Origin: an uncultured Ruminococcus sp.
GTDB lineage: Bacteria > Bacillota > Clostridia > Oscillospirales > Ruminococcaceae
Assembly (NCBI GenBank): GCA_910576995.1
Contig: CAJTLC010000015.1
Span: forward strand, 3,469 to 67,468
DNA: 64,000 nucleotides
Reading direction: 5' to 3'
Shown: piece after piece, positions 26,372 to 35,401 of the stretch
Layout of the letters: each line of letters opens with the position of its first letter
Numbering within the stretch: position 1 is the first letter of the stretch
The notes under the pieces: generated by a model
Database searches by the model: none
What the model was told of the DNA's origin: nothing
Seen by the model: the letters and a program-made list of their open reading frames with translations, nothing else
Made by a program: the position numbers and the translations under genes

Positions 26372-28717
26372 TTATTTAATATTCCAGATATTTTCCGCAT
26401 AATCCGCAATGGTTCTGTCGGAACTGAATTTTCCCGCATTGCACATATTCAGCCACTGCTTTCTTGCAAATGCAATCGGATCAGCGCTGTAATCGGCATT
26501 CGATCTGAGTTTTGCCTCAACATAGCTTTCAAGATCGCCAAGCAGATAATAATGATCGGGAGAATGCCAGCTTGCACCGTCAAGCAACGATGTGTACAAC
26601 TCGCGGAAATCTCCGCTGCCGCCGTCGGAAACGCTGCCGTCGATAAGCGACTGAACCACAGCCTTGATACGCGGATTTTCAGCAAACATCTTGCGGCTGT
26701 CGTATTCGGGAACGATTTTTTCGAGATCTTCAACACGCGCACCGAAAATGTAGTTATTCTCCTCGCCCGCTTCCTGAACGATCTCGATATTCGCGCCGTC
26801 ATACGTTCCGAGAGTTACCGCGCCGTTGAGCATAAGCTTCATATTGCCCGTTCCGCTCGCTTCAGTTCCCGCTGTGGAGATCTGTTCTGAAATATCAGCA
26901 GCAGCAACAAGCTTTTCAGCGTAAGAAACATTGTAATTCTGCACAAAAACCACCTTGATAAGGTTCTTTGTCTCGGAATCGGAAGAAACTATTCTGCCTA
27001 TTTCGTTGATATATTTGATTATAGCCTTTGCACGGCGATAACCGGGAGCTGACTTCGCGCCGAAAATAAACGTAGTGGGCGTGAAATTCTTGATGCTGCC
27101 GTCTTTGATTCCGTTATAGATCCACAAAATCGAGAATGCATTGAGAAGCTGTCTCTTGTATTCATGAAGCCGCTTGATCTGGATGTCGAAAATCGAAGAA
27201 CTGTTTACCTCAACGCCCTCGCGCGCGCTGATAAATTCGGAAAGCTGATTCTTTTTCGTCTGCTTAATTGCCATAAAACGGCGAATTATCGCGTCATCGT
27301 CGGCATATTTCTCCAGTTCTTTCAGTCTGCCAAGATCGATAAGCCAGCCGTCGTCGCCGAGCAGTTCAGTAATCAACGCGGACAATTCCATGTTACAAAG
27401 CCCAAGCCAACGCCGCTGGGTAATTCCGTTGGTCTCATTGCGGAATCTTTCGGGATAAAGGCTGTACCAATCCGCAAGAACCGTATCTTTAAGAATCTGC
27501 GTATGAATTTCCGCAACGCCGTTGATGTGGCTCGAAGCGTAACACGCCATATCAGCCATGTGGATAAGCTCGCCCTTAATTATCTTGATGCGGTTAATCT
27601 TATCTTTCTGTACTCCATTAGCGTACATCTCCGTGATAAGCTCTTCGTTGATCTGAATAATTATCTCGTAAATACGCGGCAGCAACTCTTCAACAAGTCC
27701 TACCCACCATTTTTCAAGAGCCTCCTGCATTACAGTGTGATTGGTATAGTTGAATACTTTCTTGGCTGTTTCAAGGGCTTTTGCAAAAGTATAGCCCTCG
27801 TTGTCAACAAGTTGTCGAATAAGTTCAGGAATTGAAATTACAGGATGCGTATCGTTAAGCTGAATAGAAATGTAATCCGCAAGATTATCAAGAGTTCCGA
27901 ATCGAGCCTTATGCTTCTTAATAATGTCCGTCAATGACGCACAGCTAAAGAAATACTGCTGTTTCAGTCGAAGCTTCTTGCCCTCGTTGGTATCGTCATT
28001 CGGATAAAGAACGCGCGAAATATCCTCCGCAAAAATCTGCTCTTTGGAGGCTTCAAGATAGTTCTGACGATTGAACATATCAAAATCGAATTCCTTGACA
28101 GGTTCAGCCTGCCAAAGACGAAGAGTGCCTATATTATCGGTTTTGCAGCCGAAAACAGGCATATCGTACGGCACAGCCTTCACGGTCTGACCGTTATAAT
28201 TCACTAAAACGGTATCCTCGTCGCAGCGTTTCGACCAGCAGTCGCCGTATTTCGTCCAGTCGTCGATATCCTCTTTCTGGAATCCGTCAACTATAGTCTG
28301 CTTGAAAAGTCCGTATTTATAGCGGATTCCATAGCCGTCAAGAGGAAGATCGAGCGAAGCCGCACTGTCAAGGAAGCAAGCCGCAAGACGACCAAGTCCG
28401 CCGTTGCCGAGAGCCGCGTCCTCGATAACCTCGAGATCGGCAAGATCGAGTCCCAGTTCCTTGAAAGCGTCGTTGACTTCATTGTAAATTCCAAGACAGA
28501 GCAGGTTATTGTAAACTCCGCGTCCCACGAGGAATTCCATTGAAAGATAAGCCGCGCGACGTTTTTTGAGATGTTCCTGACGGCTCTTATTCCACATATC
28601 CGCATACAGTTCCATAACTGTATCGCCCAGCGCGTTATGAAGCTGCTGAGGAGTCGCCTGCTTAATATCGGCAGGCAGTTTTCCCGTAAATTTTTCCATA
28701 AAAATAGTCTTATCCAT
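26372..28717 (-). CDS. glgP: glycogen/maltodextrin phosphorylase (GT35)
   Basis: 781 residues. It splits alpha-1,4-glucan with phosphate to glucose-1-phosphate in the cytoplasm. Hallmarks: RRAAYLSMEFLVGR, LGNGGLGRLAACFLDS, GYGIRYKYGLF, NDTHP, and the PLP-site motif ASGTGNMKLMLNGAVTLGT with the Schiff-base Lys. The ATG at 28717 was chosen for its GGAGG site 9 nt upstream; an in-frame TTG lies just before that site. It follows malQ by 16 nt, so the two form a storage-glucan or maltodextrin unit. Fibre-degrading Ruminococcus store glycogen, which fits. Confidence 0.96.
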   Translation of the reverse strand: MDKTIFMEKFTGKLPADIKQATPQQLHNALGDTVMELYADMWNKSRQEHLKKRRAAYLSMEFLVGRGVYNNLLCLGIYNEVNDAFKELGLDLADLEVIEDAALGNGGLGRLAACFLDSAASLDLPLDGYGIRYKYGLFKQTIVDGFQKEDIDDWTKYGDCWSKRCDEDTVLVNYNGQTVKAVPYDMPVFGCKTDNIGTLRLWQAEPVKEFDFDMFNRQNYLEASKEQIFAEDISRVLYPNDDTNEGKKLRLKQQYFFSCASLTDIIKKHKARFGTLDNLADYISIQLNDTHPVISIPELIRQLVDNEGYTFAKALETAKKVFNYTNHTVMQEALEKWWVGLVEELLPRIYEIIIQINEELITEMYANGVQKDKINRIKIIKGELIHMADMACYASSHINGVAEIHTQILKDTVLADWYSLYPERFRNETNGITQRRWLGLCNMELSALITELLGDDGWLIDLGRLKELEKYADDDAIIRRFMAIKQTKKNQLSEFISAREGVEVNSSSIFDIQIKRLHEYKRQLLNAFSILWIYNGIKDGSIKNFTPTTFIFGAKSAPGYRRAKAIIKYINEIGRIVSSDSETKNLIKVVFVQNYNVSYAEKLVAAADISEQISTAGTEASGTGNMKLMLNGAVTLGTYDGANIEIVQEAGEENNYIFGARVEDLEKIVPEYDSRKMFAENPRIKAVVQSLIDGSVSDGGSGDFRELYTSLLDGASWHSPDHYYLLGDLESYVEAKLRSNADYSADPIAFARKQWLNMCNAGKFSSDRTIADYAENIWNIK

Positions 28718-28733
28718 TGGTTTTACCTCCAAT

Positions 28734-30206
28734 TTATCTGTTGTATATTTTGTTGAGTTTTTTTATTTTCTTTGCCAATTCAGGCGTAAACTGCTCCTCT
28801 GTCGTCCTAAACTGCCAGTTTATGCCTAAAGTGGACGGCGTATTCATTCTTGCGGAACTCGGACTGTCCAGGAAATCCTGAATCTGCGCGACCGCAACTT
28901 CCGCAACGCTGCCCCATGCGGCACGTATCACAGCCATGGGAATTTCGCTCCTGCGCTTGACATTCAGGTATTTTTTCGAAAATTTAAGCGATTTTTTATC
29001 CATTGAACTTACCCAGCCGTTGAGAGTTTCGTTGTCGTGAGTACCCGTATAGGCAAAGCAATTTTTTGTCGCGAAATTATGCGGAAGATGCTCGTTCGTA
29101 CCGTCGCTGAAACCGAACTGCAAAACCTTCATCCCCGGATAGCCGCATTTATCGAGCATTTCCCTTACTTCGGGAGTAATAAATCCAAGGTCTTCCGCAA
29201 TAATATTCAGCTTGCCCAGCTTTTCTTCAGCTAAGCGGAAGAGTTCGTAATTCGGTCCTTTTTTCCAGTCTCCGATCGTAGCGTCCTCATTGCCGAACGG
29301 GATAGTGTAATAACTTTCGAATCCGCGGAAATGATCTATACGAACTATATCGTAAAGCTTCGAAGCCGATTCAATGCGGTCTATCCACCATTTATAGCCT
29401 GTTTTCTTATGATATTCCCAGTCATAGAGCGGATTTCCCCAAAGCTGACCGGTTGGCGAAAATTCATCGGGCGGACAGCCTGCAACACGAACGGGACGAC
29501 GCTTATTGTTGAACCAGAAAAGCTTGTGATCAGCCCACGCTTCTACGCTGTCAAGCGCGCAATATATCGGTATATCGCCAACTATCTCGATTCCGTTGTC
29601 ATTGGCATAGTTTTTAAGTTCAGTCCATTGACGGTTAAACTCAAACTGTACGAATTTATAAAATTCGATCTCCTTTTTGAGAGATTTTTTAAACTCGGCA
29701 ACAGCTTTCGGCTTGTGCATCGAAATGGCATTTTCCCATTCATACCACGGTTTGCCGTCATTCTGAAATTTCAACGCCATGAACAGCGCATATTCTTCAA
29801 GCCAAGATTTATTAGCCTCGCAAAACTTTTTATACGCAGGAACTCTCGACGGCTTAAAGCGCGAAAACGCTATCCGCAATACGTCGAAACAATGCTCGTA
29901 GATCAGGCTGTAGTCTACCTTATCCTTGTCGCTTTCCCAAGTAATATCGGCATATTCGGATTTTTCAAGAAGTCCGTCGCCCTCCAGTATCTCGTAGTCT
30001 ATGAAATAGGGATTGCCTGCATTCACTGAAAAGGACTGATATGGGGAATCCCCGTAGCTTGTGGGTGAAAGCGGGAGGATCTGCCAGCATTTTACTCCTG
30101 CTTTTTTCAGGAAATCCACGAATGCAAAGGCATGACGTCCCATTTTTCCGATTCCGTATTCGGACGGCAAACTTGAAATATGACAAATAATGCAGCTTTT
30201 ACGCAT
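28734..30206 (-). CDS. malQ: 4-alpha-glucanotransferase (GH77, amylomaltase)
   Basis: 490 residues. The N-terminus RKSCIICHISSLPSEYGIGKMG is the GH77 start motif. WQILPLSPTSYGDSPYQS, the nucleophile Asp in DIVRIDHFRGFESY, the acid/base Glu in IAEDLGFI, and the transition-state Asp in GTHDNETLNGW are all present. It rearranges maltooligosaccharides for GlgP. The ATG at 30206 follows GAAGGAG by 7 nt; an in-frame TTG immediately precedes that site. First gene of a two-gene unit with glgP. Confidence 0.96.
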   Translation of the reverse strand: MRKSCIICHISSLPSEYGIGKMGRHAFAFVDFLKKAGVKCWQILPLSPTSYGDSPYQSFSVNAGNPYFIDYEILEGDGLLEKSEYADITWESDKDKVDYSLIYEHCFDVLRIAFSRFKPSRVPAYKKFCEANKSWLEEYALFMALKFQNDGKPWYEWENAISMHKPKAVAEFKKSLKKEIEFYKFVQFEFNRQWTELKNYANDNGIEIVGDIPIYCALDSVEAWADHKLFWFNNKRRPVRVAGCPPDEFSPTGQLWGNPLYDWEYHKKTGYKWWIDRIESASKLYDIVRIDHFRGFESYYTIPFGNEDATIGDWKKGPNYELFRLAEEKLGKLNIIAEDLGFITPEVREMLDKCGYPGMKVLQFGFSDGTNEHLPHNFATKNCFAYTGTHDNETLNGWVSSMDKKSLKFSKKYLNVKRRSEIPMAVIRAAWGSVAEVAVAQIQDFLDSPSSARMNTPSTLGINWQFRTTEEQFTPELAKKIKKLNKIYNR

Positions 30207-30298
30207 GATAAACTCCTTCAATAAAATTATTCAACATAAAATGATATGCATATTCAACATCATCTTGGTAATAATAACAAAAGTTGGAGGGGATAATT

Positions 30299-30682
30299 AT
30301 GAAATATGCACAATATATATTTACATTCCTTATGGGATATTTTCTGTACGCCTTCGTTGAAGTTGTCGGAAGAGGCTACACCCATTGGACAATGTGCCTT
30401 ACGGGCGGCGCAGCGCTTATGACGCTTTATTTTATCAGCCAATCGCCTGCAATGACGCTGATAAAATGCTGTATTTGCGGCGCGGCGGCAATCACAGCTA
30501 TTGAATTTGTTGTAGGAATATTTGACAACATCATTATGCACTGGCACGTATGGGATTATTCAGATCGTCCGTTTAACGTTCTTGGTCAGATATGTCCGCT
30601 TTTCACGATCTTATGGGGAATCCTCTGTATACCGGCATTTTTCATCTGCAAAATCATAAGAAAAAGATTGGAGATCGTTTGA
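30299..30682 (+). CDS. small integral membrane protein of the CmpB/putative ABC-transporter type IV family
   Basis: 127 residues with four hydrophobic segments (about 5-23, 33-50, 60-80, 98-120). The conserved core GRGYTHWTMCLTGG and HVWDYSDRPFNVLGQICPLFTILWG matches the widespread PF06541-type family, whose function is unproven. ATG 30299 follows GGAGGGGATA. It is divergent from malQ and convergent with the lipase gene. Confidence 0.8.
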   Translation: MKYAQYIFTFLMGYFLYAFVEVVGRGYTHWTMCLTGGAALMTLYFISQSPAMTLIKCCICGAAAITAIEFVVGIFDNIIMHWHVWDYSDRPFNVLGQICPLFTILWGILCIPAFFICKIIRKRLEIV

Positions 30683-30693
30683 AAAGGTCTATC

Positions 30694-32007
30694 TCAATAG
30701 CCCTCGTTCTTCAATTCAGCAACTATACCTGCATAGAATTCGCGAACGTCGAACCCGTCAATGTTCTCGCGAAGAAGGTCGATCATATCCCCATGACTGA
30801 TTCCGCGGCGTTTTTTTGCCTGAACGAGCCGGAATCGACCATGAGCCGCCGAGCCTGTCCATACAAGACCGTCATTCGGACCGTTCAGCTTTTTCATGAG
30901 TAGATATCCTGCATTCAGGGGAAATCCGGCTGAAAATGCATTCTTCATAACAGACATACAGCTTCTGTAGGAAACATTCGGCGAATCTTCCATGCAGGAT
31001 TCCAATTCAGCAACGCTTTCAGGGCATAAATCCCGCACGCCTGCCATAAAATCAGGCGCTTTATCACCAAGGATCCCGAACATGGAATTATACCGTTTCG
31101 CTATCCAAGCGGCAAGTCCGTCCGGAAATTTTTTAAGCAGATACGCAGCCATTTCACAGCCTTTATGCGGAGTATTTATCGTTGTAAGCGTTGCAACATA
31201 CTCGTCCAGACCAAGTGTGCTTATTGCATATCTTGCGTCGAGACCGCCTTTTGAATGGGCGATGATATTCACCTTTTCAGCGCCGCTTTCGTGGATTATA
31301 CGAAGAATTTTTTCACGCAGTTCCGCGGCGCTGTCTGGTATCGACAGTGCGGACTGTTGATTTCCATAATAAACGCTTGCGCCGTTTCTGGTCAGCGTTG
31401 CAGGAACTCTTCCCCAGTAATTCATCAGCTGCCAATCGCGGAAGAAGATACCATGAACCATAACTATCGGATATTTCGTTTTACAGATCTCGTTTTCTGC
31501 GCGGACATTTTCCATTTCAGCCTTATCGGCTTCGAAAATATACTCGCGCTTTGCCTTTTTGTAGAATCGCCATATCAGCACAAGATTGATCACAGGCGCC
31601 CACCAGAATATCAACAAAAATACATAATCCAGTATCTTTATTTGTTTGGCACCGATAACTGTCCGCACGAATCCTGCAAAAAATACGAGAATTATCGCCA
31701 GAACGGGCATTACGATCGAGAAGATTTTCGGAAGCGTTCCTGCGTCCGAAAAGCAAAAATACAAAACGACTATTATCGTTTCGGGTATAAGCGAAGCGGC
31801 TGATATCCAGATAAGACTTGTGCCGCGCCGCAGTGAACGAAGTCGGAATCCTTTCACGAAACCTTTCACTGGAGTCGGCTCGCTTCGTATAAGATCAACA
31901 ATAAAAAGTATGGATATTATTAACGTACCTGCAATTTTTACAACGGTATGAATCCTAAATTCCGTCCACATGGGAATAAGATTATAAAAAACAAGCAGAA
32001 AGATCAA
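30694..32007 (-). CDS. membrane-linked alpha/beta-hydrolase (lipase/esterase-like)
   Basis: About 437 residues. Three to four N-terminal membrane helices (about 1-145) precede an alpha/beta-hydrolase domain (about 165-437) with the oxyanion region PIVMVHGIFFRDW and the nucleophile elbow IAHSKGGLDAR. The likely catalytic His is in ISHGD near the C-terminus. It resembles class I.4/LipA-type triacylglycerol lipases fused to a membrane region. Start problem: the only good Shine-Dalgarno (AGGAGG, 32036-32031) is 8 nt before an ATA at 32022 that continues in frame (I/M-KYFDL), while the TTG at 32007 used here and a later ATG have no such site. Confidence 0.8.
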   Translation of the reverse strand: MIFLLVFYNLIPMWTEFRIHTVVKIAGTLIISILFIVDLIRSEPTPVKGFVKGFRLRSLRRGTSLIWISAASLIPETIIVVLYFCFSDAGTLPKIFSIVMPVLAIILVFFAGFVRTVIGAKQIKILDYVFLLIFWWAPVINLVLIWRFYKKAKREYIFEADKAEMENVRAENEICKTKYPIVMVHGIFFRDWQLMNYWGRVPATLTRNGASVYYGNQQSALSIPDSAAELREKILRIIHESGAEKVNIIAHSKGGLDARYAISTLGLDEYVATLTTINTPHKGCEMAAYLLKKFPDGLAAWIAKRYNSMFGILGDKAPDFMAGVRDLCPESVAELESCMEDSPNVSYRSCMSVMKNAFSAGFPLNAGYLLMKKLNGPNDGLVWTGSAAHGRFRLVQAKKRRGISHGDMIDLLRENIDGFDVREFYAGIVAELKNEGY

Positions 32008-32040
32008 ATCGAAATACTTTATAACGAACGCCTCCTATAT

Positions 32041-32079
32041 TAAACCAAAATGGCTGTCCCAGATGTCGGAACAGCCATT
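32041..32079 (-). terminator. terminator of the zinc-ribbon gene
   Basis: AATGGCTGT and ACAGCCATT form a nine-pair stem. On the minus strand TTTTGGTTTA follows. Confidence 0.65.
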
Positions 32080-32180
32080 GATCAAGAACAGATTTTGGAA
32101 GCTGCGTTCATAGAGAAGCTGCGCGGGTTTTCAAGCATATTGCGCCAAAATCAAGCAATTCTATTTACGCAGTTAAATGA

Positions 32181-32615
32181 TCAATAATTCTTGTTTGAAT
32201 CTGCATTAAAGAATTGATTGCTGCTTTCGGTATAATAATCATTAGGTTCGAGCGACATAAAATCATCGTCCTCCATTTCGGGGAGACGCGCGCCGCAGCG
32301 ACCACAGAACTGGAAACGCTCGTTAACTTCAGCGTCGCACTTAGGACAGATCTTATAGCCTCTGATACCATTAAGTTCAAATCTCATCTTCTTGATTCTT
32401 CTGCGGCGAGTATCAATGTCATCGCACAGAATTTTCAGATTTGCAGGATCTTCGTTGGGATTTTTGTAATATTTTTTACCAATATCGGTAAAAATCTCAA
32501 CGATTCTCTCCTCTTCGTATAAAATCTTTCTTTTGAGGTTATTAGCCTCCGAAATACTCTTGGTCTTATCGGTAACGCCCTTGCTGACGCCGCCGATCTT
32601 ATCGAGAATACCCAT
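32181..32615 (-). CDS. small zinc-ribbon protein with coiled-coil N-terminus
   Basis: 144 residues. The helical N-terminus MGILDKIGGVSKGVTDKTKSISE and following residues to about 85 are of the kind found in YvlB/DUF-type zinc-ribbon proteins of Firmicutes. Two CxxC pairs (CPKCDAEV and CGRCGARLP, about 98-116) form a zinc ribbon, and the tail is acidic and Asn/Tyr-rich. There is no signal peptide or membrane helix. A GGAG site lies 8 nt before ATG 32615. The gene is monocistronic between its own promoter (32833-32861) and terminator, with hairpin element E10 filling its leader. Confidence 0.8.
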   Translation of the reverse strand: MGILDKIGGVSKGVTDKTKSISEANNLKRKILYEEERIVEIFTDIGKKYYKNPNEDPANLKILCDDIDTRRRRIKKMRFELNGIRGYKICPKCDAEVNERFQFCGRCGARLPEMEDDDFMSLEPNDYYTESSNQFFNADSNKNY

Positions 32616-32658
32616 GATGATCACTCCTTATTTTAGTGCAGTGTCGAATTGCTCTGCT

Positions 32659-32818
32659 TATACTAAACGTCATTACAAATCATACATAGCTGTCGGAATA
32701 TTTTTCACATAACTGCGTTGTCGTCGTCACTGTGCGACAGCACGCTTTCCTCCTCCGCCTTGTTATGTAGAAAATTTCCTTGACATCTATTGTACGATTT
32801 GCAATGTCGTTTAGCATA
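32659..32818. repeat. long-hairpin element E10 in the zinc-ribbon gene leader
   Basis: Termini TATACTAAACGTCATTACAAA and TTTGCAATGTCGTTTAGCATA enclose 160 bp; outer arms are unlike those of any other copy. On the minus strand the core reads CATAACAAGGCGGAGGAGGA to GACGACAACGCAGTTATG, with apex GTGC TGTC GCAC. The core is the same type as in E9. Confidence 0.9.
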
Positions 32819-32832
32819 ATTTTCATAAATAC

Positions 32833-32861
32833 ATTATACAATTTTTTTGCTCATTTGTCAA
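32833..32861 (-). promoter_or_regulatory. sigma-A promoter of the zinc-ribbon gene
   Basis: TTGACA (32861-32856) and TATAAT (32838-32833) on the minus strand, 17-nt spacer. Transcription should start near 32826, immediately before element E10. Confidence 0.85.
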
Positions 32862-32979
32862 GTGGAATACAACATAAAGATAAGGCATTAAATATACTTT
32901 TACAAATTTTCATCATTTTGCATAATTTTGTATTAAATTATCCTGAGCAAATCTTCGAAAATTTATACACAATGCACAA

Positions 32980-33408
32980 TCAAGCTAAATCGTTTTCCGT
33001 AAGCGTAATTATACCGTTATCAGTGAGAACCTTTACGGCAGCCGCATTATCGTCAACGCGGATAGCAAAACAGGCTGTATTGTCAAACACTCCCGTAAAG
33101 GCATAAAGATATTCAAGATTTACATTGTGGCTGCCGAGAATATCAAGCACGCGGCTGAGTTGTCCCGGAGCGTCGGGAATCGAGATCACAAGCAGTTCTG
33201 TAACTGTCACGGCGTAAGAAGCTGATTTCAATACGCTGACCGCCTTATCGGTATCCTGAACTATCATACGCAGAATTCCGAAATCTGACGTATCCGCAAG
33301 GCTGAGAGCGCGAACATTCACGCCGCTTTCCTTGATAAGTTTCATGACGCCCGCAAGCTGAGCAGGCTTATTATCCACGAAAACCGAGATTTGTTTTGCA
33401 TTTGCCAT
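32980..33408 (-). CDS. tandem ACT-domain protein
   Basis: 142 residues composed of two ACT domains (about 4-66 and 72-138), each with the betaalphabeta-betaalphabeta pattern and the GVNVRAL or NVNLEYLYAF ligand-loop region after PAQLAGVM or PGQLSRVL. ACT domains bind amino acids. The protein is regularly encoded beside phenylacetate-CoA ligase and indolepyruvate oxidoreductase, and here it closes that operon, 26 nt after paaK. It probably senses an aromatic amino acid, which is inference from the neighbours. Confidence 0.9.
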   Translation of the reverse strand: MANAKQISVFVDNKPAQLAGVMKLIKESGVNVRALSLADTSDFGILRMIVQDTDKAVSVLKSASYAVTVTELLVISIPDAPGQLSRVLDILGSHNVNLEYLYAFTGVFDNTACFAIRVDDNAAAVKVLTDNGIITLTENDLA

Positions 33409-33434
33409 AAAAAATCCTCCTTTATAGTTGTTTA

Positions 33435-34742
33435 TTAATCGTGCAGCTTACGTTTGTCAATCACGCGAACTGCCTTGCCTTCGCTTCGTGTGATTGATTT
33501 AGGACTTACAAGATGAACCTTGGGATTAATTCCCAGCATAGTCTTAATCGCAAGCGCAAGCGCTTTCTCCTGAGCCTGCATATCCTTTACCTTGTCGGAG
33601 AACTGCTCCGGATTCATCTCAACGCTGATATCGAGCGTATCCGTATTATTCATTCTGTCAACTTCAATAAGATAATTCGGCGTATAACCCTGCTCGATAA
33701 GAACCGTCTCGATCTGCGACGGGAAAACGTTTACGCCGCGGATAATAAGCATATCGTCGCTTCTGCCCATCGGCTTGCTCATCTTTATAAGGGTACGTCC
33801 GCACGAGCATTTTTTGCGGCTGAGAACGCAGAGGTCGCGTGTACGATAACGGAGAAGCGGAAAAGCTTCTTTGGTAATGCTGGTGAATACAAGTTCGCCG
33901 ACCTCTCCCTCAGGGAGAACTTCGCCTGTTTCCGGATTGATAATTTCGGGGATAAAATGATCCTCGTTTATGTGCATTCCCGTCTGCTCGGAACATTCGA
34001 AAGCAACGCCGGGACCGCTTGTCTCCGTAAGTCCGTAAATATCATAAGCCTTGATTCCGAGGGATTCCTCAATAGAACGGCGCATTTCCTCCGTCCATGG
34101 TTCAGCTCCGAAAATACCCGCTTTCAGCTTTATATCGTCGGTAGTATATCCCATATCATGAAGAGTTTCACCAATATACGCCGCATATGAAGGAGTACAG
34201 CAAAGAATTGTCGCGCCAAGATCGCGCATGAAAGTAATCTGCCTTTCAGTATTTCCGCTGGACATAGGCAAAGTAAGACAGCCGACTTTATGAGAACCGC
34301 CGTTAAGACCCGGACCGCCCGTAAACAGACCGTAACCGTAGCATACCTGACATACATCCTCGTTAGTTCCGCCTGCCGCAACTATTGCACGGGCGCAGCA
34401 ATTTTCCCAGAGGTCGATATCGTTCTGCGTATAGAACGCAACTACGCGCTTTCCTGTAGTTCCGCTTGTCGACTGAATCCTTACGCAGTCGCTGAGGGGC
34501 TTCGCAAGAAGTCCGTATGGATAAGCGTCTCGAAGATCGGATTTTGTGAGAAAGGGCAGCTTGCGAAGATCGTCAACAGACTGAATATCTTCCGGTTTAA
34601 CGCCCTTTTCGTCCATAAGATCGCGATAATACTTGACATTCTCATAAACGTGCTTGACCTGCGCCGTAAGCCTTTCATTCTGAAGCTTCCGCATATCCTC
34701 AAAAGACATGGTCTCTATTTCTTTATTCCAATAATTTTCCAT
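33435..34742 (-). CDS. paaK: phenylacetate--CoA ligase
   Basis: 435 residues, normal length for PaaK. AMP-binding signature IQSTSGTTGKRVVAFYTQNDI; ligase motifs IYGLTETSGPGVAFEC, LLRYRTRDLC and the C-terminal hinge MSKPMGRSDDMLIIRGVNVFPSQIE; a CXC zinc-like pair in KKCSCGRTL. It activates phenylacetate and other arylacetates to CoA thioesters. With the indolepyruvate oxidoreductase genes just upstream, the cell could carboxylate arylacetyl-CoA to arylpyruvates and so build Phe or Trp from rumen or gut arylacetates, a route known physiologically in cellulolytic ruminococci. The opposite, degradative direction is also possible. It follows iorB by 17 nt. Confidence 0.95.
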   Translation of the reverse strand: MENYWNKEIETMSFEDMRKLQNERLTAQVKHVYENVKYYRDLMDEKGVKPEDIQSVDDLRKLPFLTKSDLRDAYPYGLLAKPLSDCVRIQSTSGTTGKRVVAFYTQNDIDLWENCCARAIVAAGGTNEDVCQVCYGYGLFTGGPGLNGGSHKVGCLTLPMSSGNTERQITFMRDLGATILCCTPSYAAYIGETLHDMGYTTDDIKLKAGIFGAEPWTEEMRRSIEESLGIKAYDIYGLTETSGPGVAFECSEQTGMHINEDHFIPEIINPETGEVLPEGEVGELVFTSITKEAFPLLRYRTRDLCVLSRKKCSCGRTLIKMSKPMGRSDDMLIIRGVNVFPSQIETVLIEQGYTPNYLIEVDRMNNTDTLDISVEMNPEQFSDKVKDMQAQEKALALAIKTMLGINPKVHLVSPKSITRSEGKAVRVIDKRKLHD

Positions 34743-34759
34743 GACAAACTACTCCTTAA

Positions 34760-35332
34760 TTACAATTCCGCGCCCAGACGAAAAGCTGTTTTGTTCATTT
34801 CAAGAAATTTCGCAGGAACGCACTTTTCAAGCGCATTCTGCCAAAGTTCCGCAGAAAAATCCATATATTTGGACAACACGCCCATCAGCACAACGTTTGA
34901 AGCCTTTGCAGAACCTGCCTGCTCCGCAAGAGAAAGCGCGTCAGCCGTTACTATATCAGCGCCGGCAGCCTTTATTTTTTCTGCGAGATCTTCGGGATAA
35001 GCAGCAGCTCCCGTAATTACCGGCATAGGATCGATCTGCTGCGTCGAAGTTACAAGAAGTCCTCCCTTTTTCAGATAAGGCAGCGATCTTGCGGCTTCGA
35101 GCATTTCGAACGATACCACGATATCGGCTTCGCCCTTCTCAATTATCGGAGAATAAACTTTATCGCCATATTTAACATAAGTAACAACGCTTCCGCCGCG
35201 CTGACTCATACCATGAACTTCGCTTACCTTAACATCAAATCCACTGTCGAGAAGAACGCTCCCCAGCAGCCTTGAAGCGAGCAGCGAACCTTGTCCGCCG
35301 ACGCCGACTATCATTATTGATTTAGTTTCCAT
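34760..35332 (-). CDS. iorB: indolepyruvate:ferredoxin oxidoreductase, beta subunit
   Basis: 190 residues, the usual size of the gamma/beta-type POR domain subunit. It starts KSIMIVGVGGQGSLLASRLLG and has EVHGMSQRGGSVVTYVKYG, the family signature. It pairs with IorA to interconvert arylpyruvates and arylacetyl-CoA with ferredoxin. GAAAGG precedes ATG 35332. Unusually, iorA and iorB are separated by a membrane-protein gene and a 177-nt gap that holds CRISPR-repeat-like copy B. Confidence 0.94.
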   Translation of the reverse strand: METKSIMIVGVGGQGSLLASRLLGSVLLDSGFDVKVSEVHGMSQRGGSVVTYVKYGDKVYSPIIEKGEADIVVSFEMLEAARSLPYLKKGGLLVTSTQQIDPMPVITGAAAYPEDLAEKIKAAGADIVTADALSLAEQAGSAKASNVVLMGVLSKYMDFSAELWQNALEKCVPAKFLEMNKTAFRLGAEL

Positions 35333-35350
35333 ATGTATCAATACCTTTCA

Positions 35351-35401
35351 TATTTCAATCCACATACTCCTTCAGGAGCATGGCGCCAAAAATGTATAGT
35401 T
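35351..35401 (-). repeat. solitary CRISPR-repeat-like sequence, copy B
   Basis: Minus strand: AACTATACATTTTTGGCGC, hairpin CATGCTCC TGAA GGAGTATG, then TGGATTGAAATATG. The 16 nt before the hairpin are also shared with copy A. The iorB ribosome-binding site follows at once. Further upstream (35411-35422) a GTATAGTT stretch pairs with AACTATAC to give a second hairpin. Confidence 0.6.

Noticed and set aside
27164..30029. Long plus-strand frames opposite glgP and malQ (223 and 232 residues)
   Set aside because: Antisense shadows of conserved enzymes; no start signals or motifs.
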